Below are positions 17,823-26,508 of a stretch of 64,000 nucleotides of DNA, one piece after another (positions within the stretch are counted from its first letter, which is position 1; every line of letters begins with the position of its first letter). A program made the position numbers and the translations under genes. The stretch lies in the NCBI GenBank assembly GCA_016192705.1, contig JACPTQ010000060.1:1-64000 (forward strand), read 5' to 3'. This DNA comes from Deltaproteobacteria bacterium. Its GTDB lineage: Bacteria; Myxococcota; JACPTQ01. Below the pieces are notes generated by a model that made no database searches, was not told the DNA's origin, and was given only the letters and a program-made list of their open reading frames with translations.

Positions 17823-20800
17823 TTACGGCGCGATCAATCCGCGCTGGATGTACGGTCGCGTTGTTCCGTTATAGCCCCCGAAGAGATAGACCGCGTTGTT
17901 CGTGAGGAGCGGCGTGCCGTTTTCCAATCCGACCTCCAGCGTGACACCGCTGTCGGCCGTAAACGTTCCCAGCGTGTCGCCAACGATGGGCGCCATCTCT
18001 ACCGACGTCAGAAACGTTCCGTTCCAACCGCCGTAAACATACGCTTTCCCAAACAGCGCGACGACGCTCAAGCGATTGCGATTCGATACAAGGTTTCCCG
18101 CGCGGACGAACGTGCCGAGCCCGCCATCGCCGTCGTCGATCCCGCCGTCGTTCGGCATCACGACCTTCTCGATCGTGCTCAGCGACTCGCCACCCATGAC
18201 ATAAATGTTGTTGCCAAGCCGGAAAGCGCTGTGCGTCCATCGATTGTCGTTTAAGCCATTCAAAACGTTGTTCCCGTCGATCACCACGCGCGTGAGCGCC
18301 ACGAATTGACCGACGTTGCCCGTCTGAAGATCGACGGGCGCGCGCTCGATCGTGTTGGAGTCGTAGCTCGACGATGTTCCGCCGCCGATGGCGTAAAGGG
18401 CGCCGTTCGTGAGCAGCGTCGCAAAGTTGTAGCGACCTTGCGCGAGCCCCGCGTCCCACGTGGTGAAGGCACCCGCGAGCCCGTTCGAATCGACGGGAGC
18501 GCGTTCGATGCTCGCAAGCGGAGTTGATGTGGTTTGCCCCGCGCCGCTGAATCCACCGAGTACGTACACATAGCTGCCGATCCTCTCGGCTCGACTTCCT
18601 TTTCGCACAACAACGAGGTTGTATGCGCTCGGAGTGAAGCCCCCCACGCCTCCGTCCGAGTCGATGGTTGCCGCGAAAATGGCCGCCGTCGTTCCGGCGT
18701 CGAGATTGAACGCGGGATAAGAACTCCCGAGCGAGCCACCGATAAGATAAACCTTGTTGCCGATTTGCAGCGAGGCCGCGTGCTCGATGGCAACCGGCAA
18801 GTCGACATACGAGCCGCCGTCCAGGTAGCGCGCAATGTTACCGACCGTCCCGTTTGGGCGTTCCGGCGCAGCGCCGACAGGACCCGGGAACGTCTTGATC
18901 GTCACGCGGGACGGATCGGCACTGTCGATCTGATAGACCTCGATGTTCCCCGTCGCTTGGTTATACGCGAGTTGCGGCGACGCGATTTCGCCTGTCGAGT
19001 AACCCGCTGCGACCGTCGACCACGATACGCCCTCGAACTTCATGAGCGTCCCTTTTCCGCCCCGCGCGTGGTCACGGAAAACGACGTACGGCGTTCCGAG
19101 CACGACGATCATGCCGACGCCACTCACTTCGCCGTCCGAGAATGGCCCGCCACCAAGCGCCGAGAACGAACACGCGGTAACGTTGCACGTCTGGACGACG
19201 GCCTTTTTCGTTGCTGGGTCTTGGTACGCGACGTACAGCGTCGTCCCGTCGAGCGCCATGATCTGCCCCGGCCTAAGCCCATCGTTTACTTCAGCGGCCG
19301 TGAGATCCGCCCCGAGCTGCGCGAAGGTCGCACCGCCGCCCATCGAGTGAAGCACGACCGCGCGCGGCGACGCGAAATGGCCCGTGAAGAAATAGAGTTC
19401 GCTCCCCAAGAAGAACGCTCGTGAGAAGGCCGCCCAGGTGTCCAAGGACGAGTGCGACGCGAAGGTCGCCCAATTGATCCCATCGTGGCTCACAGCGCGC
19501 ATTCCCCAAGTGATGCAATTGGACGCTCGGAGTGCGAGATACGGCGTATTGCGGCCGCCAAACGAGAGCGACGGCGCATTCGTACCCTGACAGGTGCCGA
19601 CCACATTCCCCTTCGGTCCCCAGGCACCGCCATCGAATGCGTACGTATACGTGTCCGACGCCCAGCTCCCAGTGTCCTGCGTTGCCGCGAACCACGGTTC
19701 GCCCGCGTCGCTCACGGCGAGGGTCGTGTCGTTCGAACGGATCGGCAAGCTCGTGAAGCCCGCGACACCCACCTGCGCCCACGGCGCGCCGTTCGAGCGG
19801 GCGACCGTCGCTTTCCCTGAGGCCGTGCTGTCGGGGTAAGCGACGTAGAAATAACCGCCCTGGAGCGCGGGGGCGTGTAACATCGAAACCGACGTCGCGG
19901 GCGCGTAGAGCGCCGTGTTCCCCGCGTCGTCACGAACGAGGACCGCGAAGGCGTGCGGCGCGTTTGCGAGGAGCCCAGTCGCGGCCTGCGACGTGACGTT
20001 CGAAGACCAATCCATGACGATTCCGGCGTCATCGGCTTCGAGGATCGTGTCGAGCGCGCCCGTCGATGCCGCGCGCACGAGCTTGTACTCGAGCGCCGCT
20101 TGCGGTGTGACGTTGTCCGTCGCCGTGCCCCAGTTGACCGTCAGGTTCGCTATCGCGGGATTCGTCGAGCCGATCGGAAGAGTAAAGCTGATCGCCGCTC
20201 CCGCATCAGGCGCCGTCGTGTCCGGACCCGCATCCGCGCCCGCGTCATCGCCCGCGTCGTCACCTGCGTCGATACCCGTGTCCGCGCCAGCGTCGAGCCC
20301 AGCGTCGTCGCCTGCGTCCGCCCCCGCGTCCGCCCCCGCGTCCGCGCTCGCTCCCGCGCCCGCATCCTCACCCGCGTCCGCACTCGCATCCGCTGCTGCT
20401 CCCGCGTCTTCGCCCCCGTCGGCGCTCAATCCCGCATCCGCCACGCCCGCATCGACGCCCGCATCGGTCGGCGTCAACGTCGCAACACCGAGATAGAGCG
20501 GCACACGATCGAGGATAAAGATAGGGTTTTCATCCGTGCTCAAGACGCTCGCCTGCACGATGTTTCCGACCGGGTCCTTCAGCTGCACGGTGAGTGCCCA
20601 CGCGTACGGCAACCACGTCGTTGTCGCGACGCCAAGCGTGCAGTCGATTCCGCCATCCGAAATCAAAACGAGATCATCGAGCGCGCGATGTCCCCACAGG
20701 TAAATCTGGTTCGCGCCGCAGTTCTGCGCCGTGGGCGTCTGCCCCTCAAGCGTCCACCCGAACGTCACCGGGACTTCGCCTTGGTCGTCGCAGCAACCCG

Positions 20801-20843
20801 CCGCGAACGCCGCGATAAAAAACAGTTGCCGCTGTTTCACCAT
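17823..20843 (-). CDS. Kelch/beta-propeller lipoprotein with long Asp-Ala-Gly linker
   Basis: About 1006 residues from ATG 20843; GTG 20852 is possible but overlaps the OmpA stop. The leader ends in lipobox FAAGC. An N-terminal domain is followed by a low-complexity Asp-Ala-Gly linker (about residues 125-215). Next comes a fibronectin-like segment (NLTVNWGTATDNVT), then two propeller-like regions. The last has clear kelch-type repeats: GNKVYLIGGSLG, GSYVYVLGGFSG, NGALYAIGGG, GNNIYVMGGES, GKAYVYGGWNG, NAVYLFGGYNG. It is translationally linked to the OmpA-family gene upstream, so the two are probably a surface pair. Confidence 0.88.
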   Translation of the reverse strand: MVKQRQLFFIAAFAAGCCDDQGEVPVTFGWTLEGQTPTAQNCGANQIYLWGHRALDDLVLISDGGIDCTLGVATTTWLPYAWALTVQLKDPVGNIVQASVLSTDENPIFILDRVPLYLGVATLTPTDAGVDAGVADAGLSADGGEDAGAAADASADAGEDAGAGASADAGADAGADAGDDAGLDAGADTGIDAGDDAGDDAGADAGPDTTAPDAGAAISFTLPIGSTNPAIANLTVNWGTATDNVTPQAALEYKLVRAASTGALDTILEADDAGIVMDWSSNVTSQAATGLLANAPHAFAVLVRDDAGNTALYAPATSVSMLHAPALQGGYFYVAYPDSTASGKATVARSNGAPWAQVGVAGFTSLPIRSNDTTLAVSDAGEPWFAATQDTGSWASDTYTYAFDGGAWGPKGNVVGTCQGTNAPSLSFGGRNTPYLALRASNCITWGMRAVSHDGINWATFASHSSLDTWAAFSRAFFLGSELYFFTGHFASPRAVVLHSMGGGATFAQLGADLTAAEVNDGLRPGQIMALDGTTLYVAYQDPATKKAVVQTCNVTACSFSALGGGPFSDGEVSGVGMIVVLGTPYVVFRDHARGGKGTLMKFEGVSWSTVAAGYSTGEIASPQLAYNQATGNIEVYQIDSADPSRVTIKTFPGPVGAAPERPNGTVGNIARYLDGGSYVDLPVAIEHAASLQIGNKVYLIGGSLGSSYPAFNLDAGTTAAIFAATIDSDGGVGGFTPSAYNLVVVRKGSRAERIGSYVYVLGGFSGAGQTTSTPLASIERAPVDSNGLAGAFTTWDAGLAQGRYNFATLLTNGALYAIGGGTSSSYDSNTIERAPVDLQTGNVGQFVALTRVVIDGNNVLNGLNDNRWTHSAFRLGNNIYVMGGESLSTIEKVVMPNDGGIDDGDGGLGTFVRAGNLVSNRNRLSVVALFGKAYVYGGWNGTFLTSVEMAPIVGDTLGTFTADSGVTLEVGLENGTPLLTNNAVYLFGGYNGTTRPYIQRGLIAP
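20200..20470 (-). repeat. Low-complexity coding repeat for the Asp-Ala-Gly linker
   Basis: Tandem degenerate GACGCGGGC-like units on the minus strand encode runs of D-A-G in the kelch lipoprotein. Shorter tracts of the same kind lie in other lipoproteins at about 12820-12905, 30370-30430, 33060-33115 and 33670-33770. Such tracts are prone to length change by slippage. Confidence 0.8.
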
Positions 20844-20848
20844 CACCC

Positions 20849-23338
20849 TCACTCCGCGATCACAAATTCAACACGCCGATTCGCCGCGTAACACTTCTCG
20901 CGCGCCGCAACGCCTCGAATTGCGCCGCACCCGCGCAGAAGCGGCTCCTTGCTGCCCTTCCCATCGACGACGACCCGATCTCCAGGAATTCCTTCAGCCA
21001 TAAGGAAACGCCGCACAGCACCCGCGCGCTGTCGCGACAGCCGAAGGTTGTGTCCCGCATTGCCGCGTGCATCGCTGTGGCCAATGATCCGCACCCGTGC
21101 GTCCCCAAACGCGCGAATCTGCGCCGCGATGTTCTTCAGCTCGGCGTGCGAAACGCGGAGAATGACCGCGCGCCCCATCGCGAATTCAATGCGCGAACGA
21201 ACAACGATCTCCTTCGGCACGGGCTCGGGCGGCGCGGGCTCGGGGTCCGGCAAGAGTTCGGGGGATGGCTCCGGCTCGGGCGGCGGCGCGGGGTCGGACA
21301 CCGGTTCCGGTTCTGGCGCGGGCTCCTCGGGCGCGGGCGGCAGAGGTGGCGGCAGCGGCGCGTCCCTACAACCATCGAGACGCGTCCCGGGCGCGGACGG
21401 GCACTTGTCGTACACGTCGGGCACGCCATCGCCATCGCGGTCACGCGGCGCCTCCACCGCGCACTCGGGCTTCGGCCCGTAACCAAACCCAGCCATGATT
21501 CGGTTGTCGGGCGTTCCCCAATTCGTCAGCAGCCCGCGCCCATACGACGCGTTGACGAAGAAGCCGCTACAAAACCGGTGCGTCCCACCGAGCGTCGCTT
21601 CGAGCGACACCTGATCTTTAAGCTCCCCGCCCGCAAGCCCGAGCGCAAACTGCGCCTCGCCGAGAACCTCCCACCGCGGGCTCAAACGAAAGTTTCCGCC
21701 AACGCCAAGCAGGATCTCGTTGCCAGCATGGATGTTCAGCGAAACCGTCTCCGGGCGAAATCGAAACGCGAGGTTTGTCCCGAAAAACGACCCATTCGCG
21801 AATCGGTAGTCAAGCAACACCTTGGGCGTGAAAGTCACCCCTTGCTCGCCCGCGTTTGCGTTCTCGGTGGCGGTCGGGACCGTGAACTCGGGGACGAACC
21901 CAAACCCAACGCCCATCGGCGGTCGGGGCGCCATCGCCGTGAGCTTTTTCCTGAACTCATCGATCATCGCCATTAGCGCCGCGCGCCGCGCCTCGAACCG
22001 GTTATAGGTGGCGACCGCATCATTATAGATAGGGAGAATCGCCCCGAGCCGGCGACGCAGTTGCGCGAGGCGAAGCGCCTTCTCGCGCTCGAGCGCGTTC
22101 ATACCCATCATGTAGAGCGCCTCGCCGGGCGCTCCAGCAGCCAACAGGTTCTGCAGCTCGCGCGGCAGCGGAAGACCGCTCGCGAGCATCTGTTTCACGT
22201 CGGGCGGAGTCGCCACCTTGCCATCGAGCCAGTCGCGAAGTGCGGGCGGAATGGGCACTCCCGAATCCAGCAATCCAAGCAGCTCGCGCGGCACCGGCAC
22301 GCGACCCTCCAGCAACGCCCGCAGCTCGTCCGCCCTCGGCACGCCGCCGTCGAGCCATCGCTCGAGCTCGCGCGACATCGCAGGCACGCCGCCATCGAGC
22401 ACGTCCCGCAGGTCGGGCGGCTTCGGCACGTTGCCATCCAACCAGCCGCGCAGCTCAGGCGGCACGCGCACCACACCGCCATCCAGCACACCCAAGATAT
22501 CGCGCGGCGCCGGCACCTTCCCCTCCAAGAGCGGCCGAAACTCGGGCGGCACCTTTGCGACGAGCGCAGACAACGACTTCAGCCCCGGCACCTCCGGAAT
22601 CCCGCCATCAAACGTCTCCAAGAATTTCAGCGCATCTCCCGACATCGCGCGCGCGAGCGACTCCGCCTGCTTCGAAACCTGTCCGACGATCTTCTCCGCC
22701 TCGCCCCGGAGCCGATCGACCTCATCCTCGAATTCGCGAACCTTGCGCTTCGCCGCCTCGGCCATTTTCCCGACCGCCCCGAACTCCGTCAGAATCGCGT
22801 GCAGACGCTTGTTCAGGCGCTTCACCTGTGCGAGCACGCGGTTTCGCAATATCGGCAAGTTGACGCGCGGCATGACCCGGACGTCGCCGATCGAAGTCCC
22901 CGGGAGCTTCGGAACCGTGCCGATGCTGTTGACGCCGCCACACGACACCGTAAACAAGGGGAGCGGCGGTTGACCGCAGAGGTCGAAAAAATCGCTAAAC
23001 CCCATGCACAAGAGCACATCGAAGCGAAACGCGCTCGCGCAAGCCTCGAGCGTCGATTTCCCTTCGAGCATCGCCTGGAGCGGATTGCCGGCGTATCCGA
23101 ACACCGTTTTTACGGCGAAGTTCAGGTGGCCCATCGTCTCGGACGAGCTGACGCCCACGAGCCCGTCGTTCCCGAGGCTCGGCACGAACCGGTTCGAGTT
23201 AATCTTTCGCAGCTCCGAAACGTTTTGCGCTTGCGCTTCGCCGCCAGCCACGAGCATTCCCGCCGCGGTCGCGACGACAACCGCCGGCACCCGCAAGAAA
23301 ACGCGCCTTCCGCGCCGCGAGAACCCCACGACGTCCAC
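20849..23338 (-). CDS. OmpA-family outer-membrane porin with inserted coiled coil and 14-residue repeats
   Basis: 829 residues from GTG 23338 behind GAGGAG. The signal peptide ends at GEAQAQ. The barrel begins NRFVPSLGNDGLVGV and is interrupted after VMPRVNLPI. About 310 inserted residues hold a coiled coil (about 165-235) and ten tandem 14-residue repeats (about 263-404; consensus VPxPxELxxLLDGG). The barrel resumes at VGFGFVPEFTVPT. A calcium linker (DRDGDGVPDVYDKCP), a Pro-Glu hinge and a C-terminal OmpA peptidoglycan-binding domain (IIGHSDARGNAGHNLRLSRQRA, NRRVEFVIAE) follow. It heads an operon with the kelch lipoprotein. Confidence 0.92.
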   Translation of the reverse strand: MDVVGFSRRGRRVFLRVPAVVVATAAGMLVAGGEAQAQNVSELRKINSNRFVPSLGNDGLVGVSSSETMGHLNFAVKTVFGYAGNPLQAMLEGKSTLEACASAFRFDVLLCMGFSDFFDLCGQPPLPLFTVSCGGVNSIGTVPKLPGTSIGDVRVMPRVNLPILRNRVLAQVKRLNKRLHAILTEFGAVGKMAEAAKRKVREFEDEVDRLRGEAEKIVGQVSKQAESLARAMSGDALKFLETFDGGIPEVPGLKSLSALVAKVPPEFRPLLEGKVPAPRDILGVLDGGVVRVPPELRGWLDGNVPKPPDLRDVLDGGVPAMSRELERWLDGGVPRADELRALLEGRVPVPRELLGLLDSGVPIPPALRDWLDGKVATPPDVKQMLASGLPLPRELQNLLAAGAPGEALYMMGMNALEREKALRLAQLRRRLGAILPIYNDAVATYNRFEARRAALMAMIDEFRKKLTAMAPRPPMGVGFGFVPEFTVPTATENANAGEQGVTFTPKVLLDYRFANGSFFGTNLAFRFRPETVSLNIHAGNEILLGVGGNFRLSPRWEVLGEAQFALGLAGGELKDQVSLEATLGGTHRFCSGFFVNASYGRGLLTNWGTPDNRIMAGFGYGPKPECAVEAPRDRDGDGVPDVYDKCPSAPGTRLDGCRDAPLPPPLPPAPEEPAPEPEPVSDPAPPPEPEPSPELLPDPEPAPPEPVPKEIVVRSRIEFAMGRAVILRVSHAELKNIAAQIRAFGDARVRIIGHSDARGNAGHNLRLSRQRAGAVRRFLMAEGIPGDRVVVDGKGSKEPLLRGCGAIRGVAAREKCYAANRRVEFVIAE
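22125..22560 (-). repeat. Ten tandem 14-residue repeats inside the OmpA-family porin
   Basis: Units on the minus strand include VPKPPDLRDVLDGG, VPRADELRALLEGR, VPVPRELLGLLDSG, VPIPPALRDWLDGK and LPLPRELQNLLAAG. The period is 42 bp, with one unit of 15 residues. Conserved points are Val-Pro at the start, a hydrophobic pair in the middle and Leu-Asp/Glu-Gly at the end. I recognise no named repeat family. Confidence 0.85.
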
Positions 23339-23477
23339 GAGTACTCCTCTCGCTATTTCCGACGGACAGTACGCCCGACACGATTCGAGTTCAACGCATC
23401 GAGGTTGCGTACCCTTGCCGCCAAAAAAACCAGGTCTCGTTTTCAGGGCCGCCCGCGTTGCAATCCCAAAGACGGAG

Positions 23478-23828
23478 TCACTTCGCCATGTCCATGAAAT
23501 GCAGGGCGTAGCTCAGGTTGCCGAGAATGCGCACCTGGGAGCGCCCGATCGCCGAGAACACGTCCAGCTCATTTGACGAGAGCATCGCTCGCACGGCGGT
23601 GTCCGCATCGCACCACACCAGCTCCGTGTCCGCGGATTCGTCGCGCCCCCGTCGTGACTTGATGCGACCGCCCCGTATCTGAAACGACCGCGCCCTCCCG
23701 GGCAGCGCCTCCGTCCGGATGACCAGCACGAAGTCGTTTGTGCGCAAGTGCCTTCGAAAGCCGGCGCTCGCAATTGAAGACAGTTTCAACTTGATGCCAA
23801 GCGCCAGGAGCAAGAGCGAGAGTTTCAT
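23478..23828 (-). CDS. SCP2-like (sterol-carrier-domain-like) small protein
   Basis: 116 residues from ATG 23828. It has a hydrophobic N-terminus (MKLSLLLLALGIKLKLSSIA). Then comes an alternating strand/helix pattern resembling SCP2 lipid-binding domains: FVLVIRTEA, FQIRGGRI, ELVWCDADTAVRAMLSSN, IGRSQVRILGNLSYALHFM. It follows the PLP enzyme by 29 bp on the same strand and is probably co-expressed. A role in binding a lipid substrate is inferred, not shown. Confidence 0.6.
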   Translation of the reverse strand: MKLSLLLLALGIKLKLSSIASAGFRRHLRTNDFVLVIRTEALPGRARSFQIRGGRIKSRRGRDESADTELVWCDADTAVRAMLSSNELDVFSAIGRSQVRILGNLSYALHFMDMAK

Positions 23829-23857
23829 AACGGCGTCCGATCCCGCGGGGCTGTTGT

Positions 23858-25141
23858 CTACATGTACGGCTTTAAGTTCTCAATCGTAATGCTGCCCTTC
23901 TTCACGAGGTCGACGACCTCCCTGAGGGCGCCGACGAAGCCATCGACCACCTCGTCAGTGACGGGGTCGACGATGATTTTGATCAGCGGGGGCTGAAGGC
24001 AAGGCAGGCAGTAAAACTGGCGATCGAAAAGCCCGCCCATAACCGCGAACGTGTCCATGCCCCGCGGCACCTCGAAGACCAGGGGGGACAGATCCGACTC
24101 CCAACACTTCATCCCCTCTATCGCGTTTATTCCTTCTATGTACCGCTTCTTGACCTGCAGGCAGCGCTTGGCGAGATCGACGTACCCTTCCTCGCCGAGA
24201 AACTGCATCACAGCCCAAGCCGACGCGATGGGTCCGGCCGGCGTCGAACCCAGCATCGACTCCGTATTGTAAGGCCCGTCCGGCCAGTCGGACGGCGCGA
24301 ACGCATGGTATTTCTCAAACTCCTTGTTCCTGTAGGTGATGGACGACAGCGGCTTGCAGGCAAACCCGTATTTGTGCAGATCCGCCGAGATACTCCTTAC
24401 CCCCGGATTGCGGAAATCCCAGACCGGCAGCTTGTGCCCAGCCCTTTCAACGAACGCCGCCAGGAACCCGCCCAGGCAGGCGTCGACGTGCATCCAGATG
24501 CCGCGACTCTCGGCAAGCGCGGAGAGCGCCTCGATGTTGTCATAAAGGCCGTACGGCCAACAGGGGGCCGAACCCGCGATGAAGATGGTGTTGGCGGTGA
24601 CGGCCTTTTCGATGGCCTTGACGTCGGCCCGAAAGTCCGGCCCGAGCGGCACCCGCTTGATCTTGATGCCGGTGTAGCGGCACCATTTCGACATAGCCGC
24701 GTGAATCGAATATGGCACCACGATCTCCGGCTCCGCGATACGCGGTCGCTCGACCTTGGCCCACTGTCTTGCCGTGTTGATCGCGCAATACAGGCTCTCG
24801 GACCCGCCCGACGTGAACCTCACCCGCGCGTCATCGGGGTAGTTGAGGATCTCGATGACCATCCGTTTCACTTCGAGGGACATCCGTTCGGTCCCGACCA
24901 TCAGCTCCTTGAACAGCATGTTTTTCTTGACGAAATTCATGTTCGCGACCTTCGAGATCCGCGCGGCGTCAAGGTGGTTCATCAGCGTCATGGCGTAAAC
25001 GATGGCGTGCCCGTGGTTATCGTCCACGTCTTTGCCACCAAATTCGTCCAGATGCGCCATGACCTCGGCCTCGGTCCGTCCGCGCTTCGGAAACACCCTC
25101 GAAGCGAAGGAAACCTGGTGCTCGTTGCCAAAGTACCCCAT
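23858..25141 (-). CDS. PLP-dependent decarboxylase/lyase of the sphingosine-1-phosphate lyase / glutamate decarboxylase superfamily
   Basis: 427 residues from ATG 25141 behind AGGAG. The fold-type I signature is clear: FTSGGSESLYCAI for the PLP phosphate, HVDACLGGF for the Asp that contacts the pyridine ring, and SADLHKYGF with the Schiff-base Lys. The wording FTSGGSES, HVDACLGG and LHKYGFACK is closest to sphingosine-1-phosphate lyases, which cleave a phosphorylated long-chain base. An amino-acid decarboxylase cannot be excluded. The SCP2-like gene downstream fits a lipid role. It diverges from the DUF445 gene. Confidence 0.85.
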   Translation of the reverse strand: MGYFGNEHQVSFASRVFPKRGRTEAEVMAHLDEFGGKDVDDNHGHAIVYAMTLMNHLDAARISKVANMNFVKKNMLFKELMVGTERMSLEVKRMVIEILNYPDDARVRFTSGGSESLYCAINTARQWAKVERPRIAEPEIVVPYSIHAAMSKWCRYTGIKIKRVPLGPDFRADVKAIEKAVTANTIFIAGSAPCWPYGLYDNIEALSALAESRGIWMHVDACLGGFLAAFVERAGHKLPVWDFRNPGVRSISADLHKYGFACKPLSSITYRNKEFEKYHAFAPSDWPDGPYNTESMLGSTPAGPIASAWAVMQFLGEEGYVDLAKRCLQVKKRYIEGINAIEGMKCWESDLSPLVFEVPRGMDTFAVMGGLFDRQFYCLPCLQPPLIKIIVDPVTDEVVDGFVGALREVVDLVKKGSITIENLKPYM

Positions 25142-25282
25142 CTTCGTCTCCTGACTGCTCTTTGGAACTTGGTTGTGAAAACCCTGAGTGATTATTGAGA
25201 GAGCCCTGCCTGCAGTCAAGGCGAAATGGCCAGCGGCGGCTACCGTTCGATTTCGTTCGCGCCGATCAATCCCGTGGTAGAT

Positions 25283-26506
25283 ATGGGCGCCATGAGCCTC
25301 GAAAACCCCGTCGTCACGTTCGTCACGTTCACGCTCGTCTGCGCGTTCGTCGGCTGGATCACGAACGTCCTCGCCGTGAAGATGATTTTTCGCCCCTACA
25401 AGCCGTGGCGCTTCGCCGGGCTCGCGTACCAGGGCGTGTTGCCAAAGCACCAGCGCCACTTCGCCGAGGAGCTCGCGAACGTCATCACCCGCGACTTCAT
25501 GACAACCGGCGAAATGGTTTCTCACCTTCGCGCCGATAAGCTCATCGCCAACGCGCGCCCCATTCTCGACCGTCTCACGGAACGCTTCCTCGACGACGTT
25601 CGCGCCGCGTTGCCCGAAGAACGCCGCGCATTTTTGCAGCCCGCGATGATCGACGCCGCGCGGGTGGCCGTTCTCGCGGAGATCGAAAAAGAGCTCGAAG
25701 CGCTGCTCGGCGAACTGCGAACGCGCGCCGATGGCCTCGTCGACTTGAACACGTTCGTCGCCGACCGCTTTTTCGCGATCGGCCCGAAGCGCCTCGAAGC
25801 GGTCATCTACGCCGTATCGCGCAATGAGCTTTTCGCGATCGAATATTTCGGCGGCATCTTTGGCGCGGTGCTCGGCGCCGTGCAGTTTTTTTTCGCGGCG
25901 TTCGTCGACATGCGCTGGTCGCTCGTTCTCGTTGGCGCGATCGTCGGGACCGTCACAAACTGGCTCGCGATCCAGATGCTCTTTAATCCGCGTCACCCGA
26001 AGAAGTTTTGGTTCATCACAATTCAGGGGTTATTCCCGAAACGCCAAACCGACATCGCGTTTAAGATGGGCGAAATCGCCGCCGCCGAGTTCATCGTGCC
26101 GCGCGAAATCTTTGAGCTGCTCGCCGACCGCGCGATGCCGAAAACCATCGTCGAGACCGACGTCGAAAAACTCGAAGCGATCGTCGCCGAACGAATGCCC
26201 GGCGTCGCGTCCGCCGTAACGTCGCTCCTTGGCGATGACGGGATGCGCCTTCTCCGCGCGCGCCTCGTCGCGGGCTTTCCCGCGCTCCGCGAAGAACTCT
26301 GCCGCGAGGTCGCCGACGTCGCCGCATCGCACATCGACATCCACAAACTTCTCCACGACAAAGTTGCGAGCCTTTCGAAGTCGACGTTTGAACGTCTCCT
26401 CCGCGGCCTCTTCTCGAAAGAGGAGTTCTACCTCATCATCTACGGCACGCTGCTCGGCGCGCTCATCGGTCTCATCCAGCTCGGCATCACCGTCGCGTTG
26501 AACTGA
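25283..26506 (+). CDS. DUF445 family membrane protein
   Basis: About 407 residues from ATG 25283; ATG 25226 or 25292 are alternatives. The family hallmark appears twice: FVGWITNVLAVKMIFRPYKPW with AYQGVLPKHQ near the N-terminus, and GTVTNWLAIQMLFNPRHPKKFW with IQGLFPKRQ in the middle. Each follows a membrane segment. Between them lies a helical, charged region, and a last membrane helix (IIYGTLLGALIGLIQLGITVAL) ends the protein. This is the YheB/YjiN-type family of unknown function. It is convergent with the DUF6929-like gene (2 bp apart). Confidence 0.88.
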   Translation: MGAMSLENPVVTFVTFTLVCAFVGWITNVLAVKMIFRPYKPWRFAGLAYQGVLPKHQRHFAEELANVITRDFMTTGEMVSHLRADKLIANARPILDRLTERFLDDVRAALPEERRAFLQPAMIDAARVAVLAEIEKELEALLGELRTRADGLVDLNTFVADRFFAIGPKRLEAVIYAVSRNELFAIEYFGGIFGAVLGAVQFFFAAFVDMRWSLVLVGAIVGTVTNWLAIQMLFNPRHPKKFWFITIQGLFPKRQTDIAFKMGEIAAAEFIVPREIFELLADRAMPKTIVETDVEKLEAIVAERMPGVASAVTSLLGDDGMRLLRARLVAGFPALREELCREVADVAASHIDIHKLLHDKVASLSKSTFERLLRGLFSKEEFYLIIYGTLLGALIGLIQLGITVALN

Positions 26507-26508
26507 GT

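Noticed and set aside
20200-20470. Regular repeats suggesting a CRISPR array or minisatellite
   Set aside because: The units are short, degenerate and in frame, encoding an Asp-Ala-Gly linker; there are no spacers or cas genes.
22125-22560. 42-bp periodicity as a possible CRISPR or DNA satellite
   Set aside because: The period is a protein repeat (14 codons) in a continuous porin gene, and the DNA is more variable than the protein.
25142-25996. Long open extension (about 285 codons) upstream of the PLP enzyme
   Set aside because: It is antisense to the DUF445 gene, and a good SD site precedes ATG 25141.
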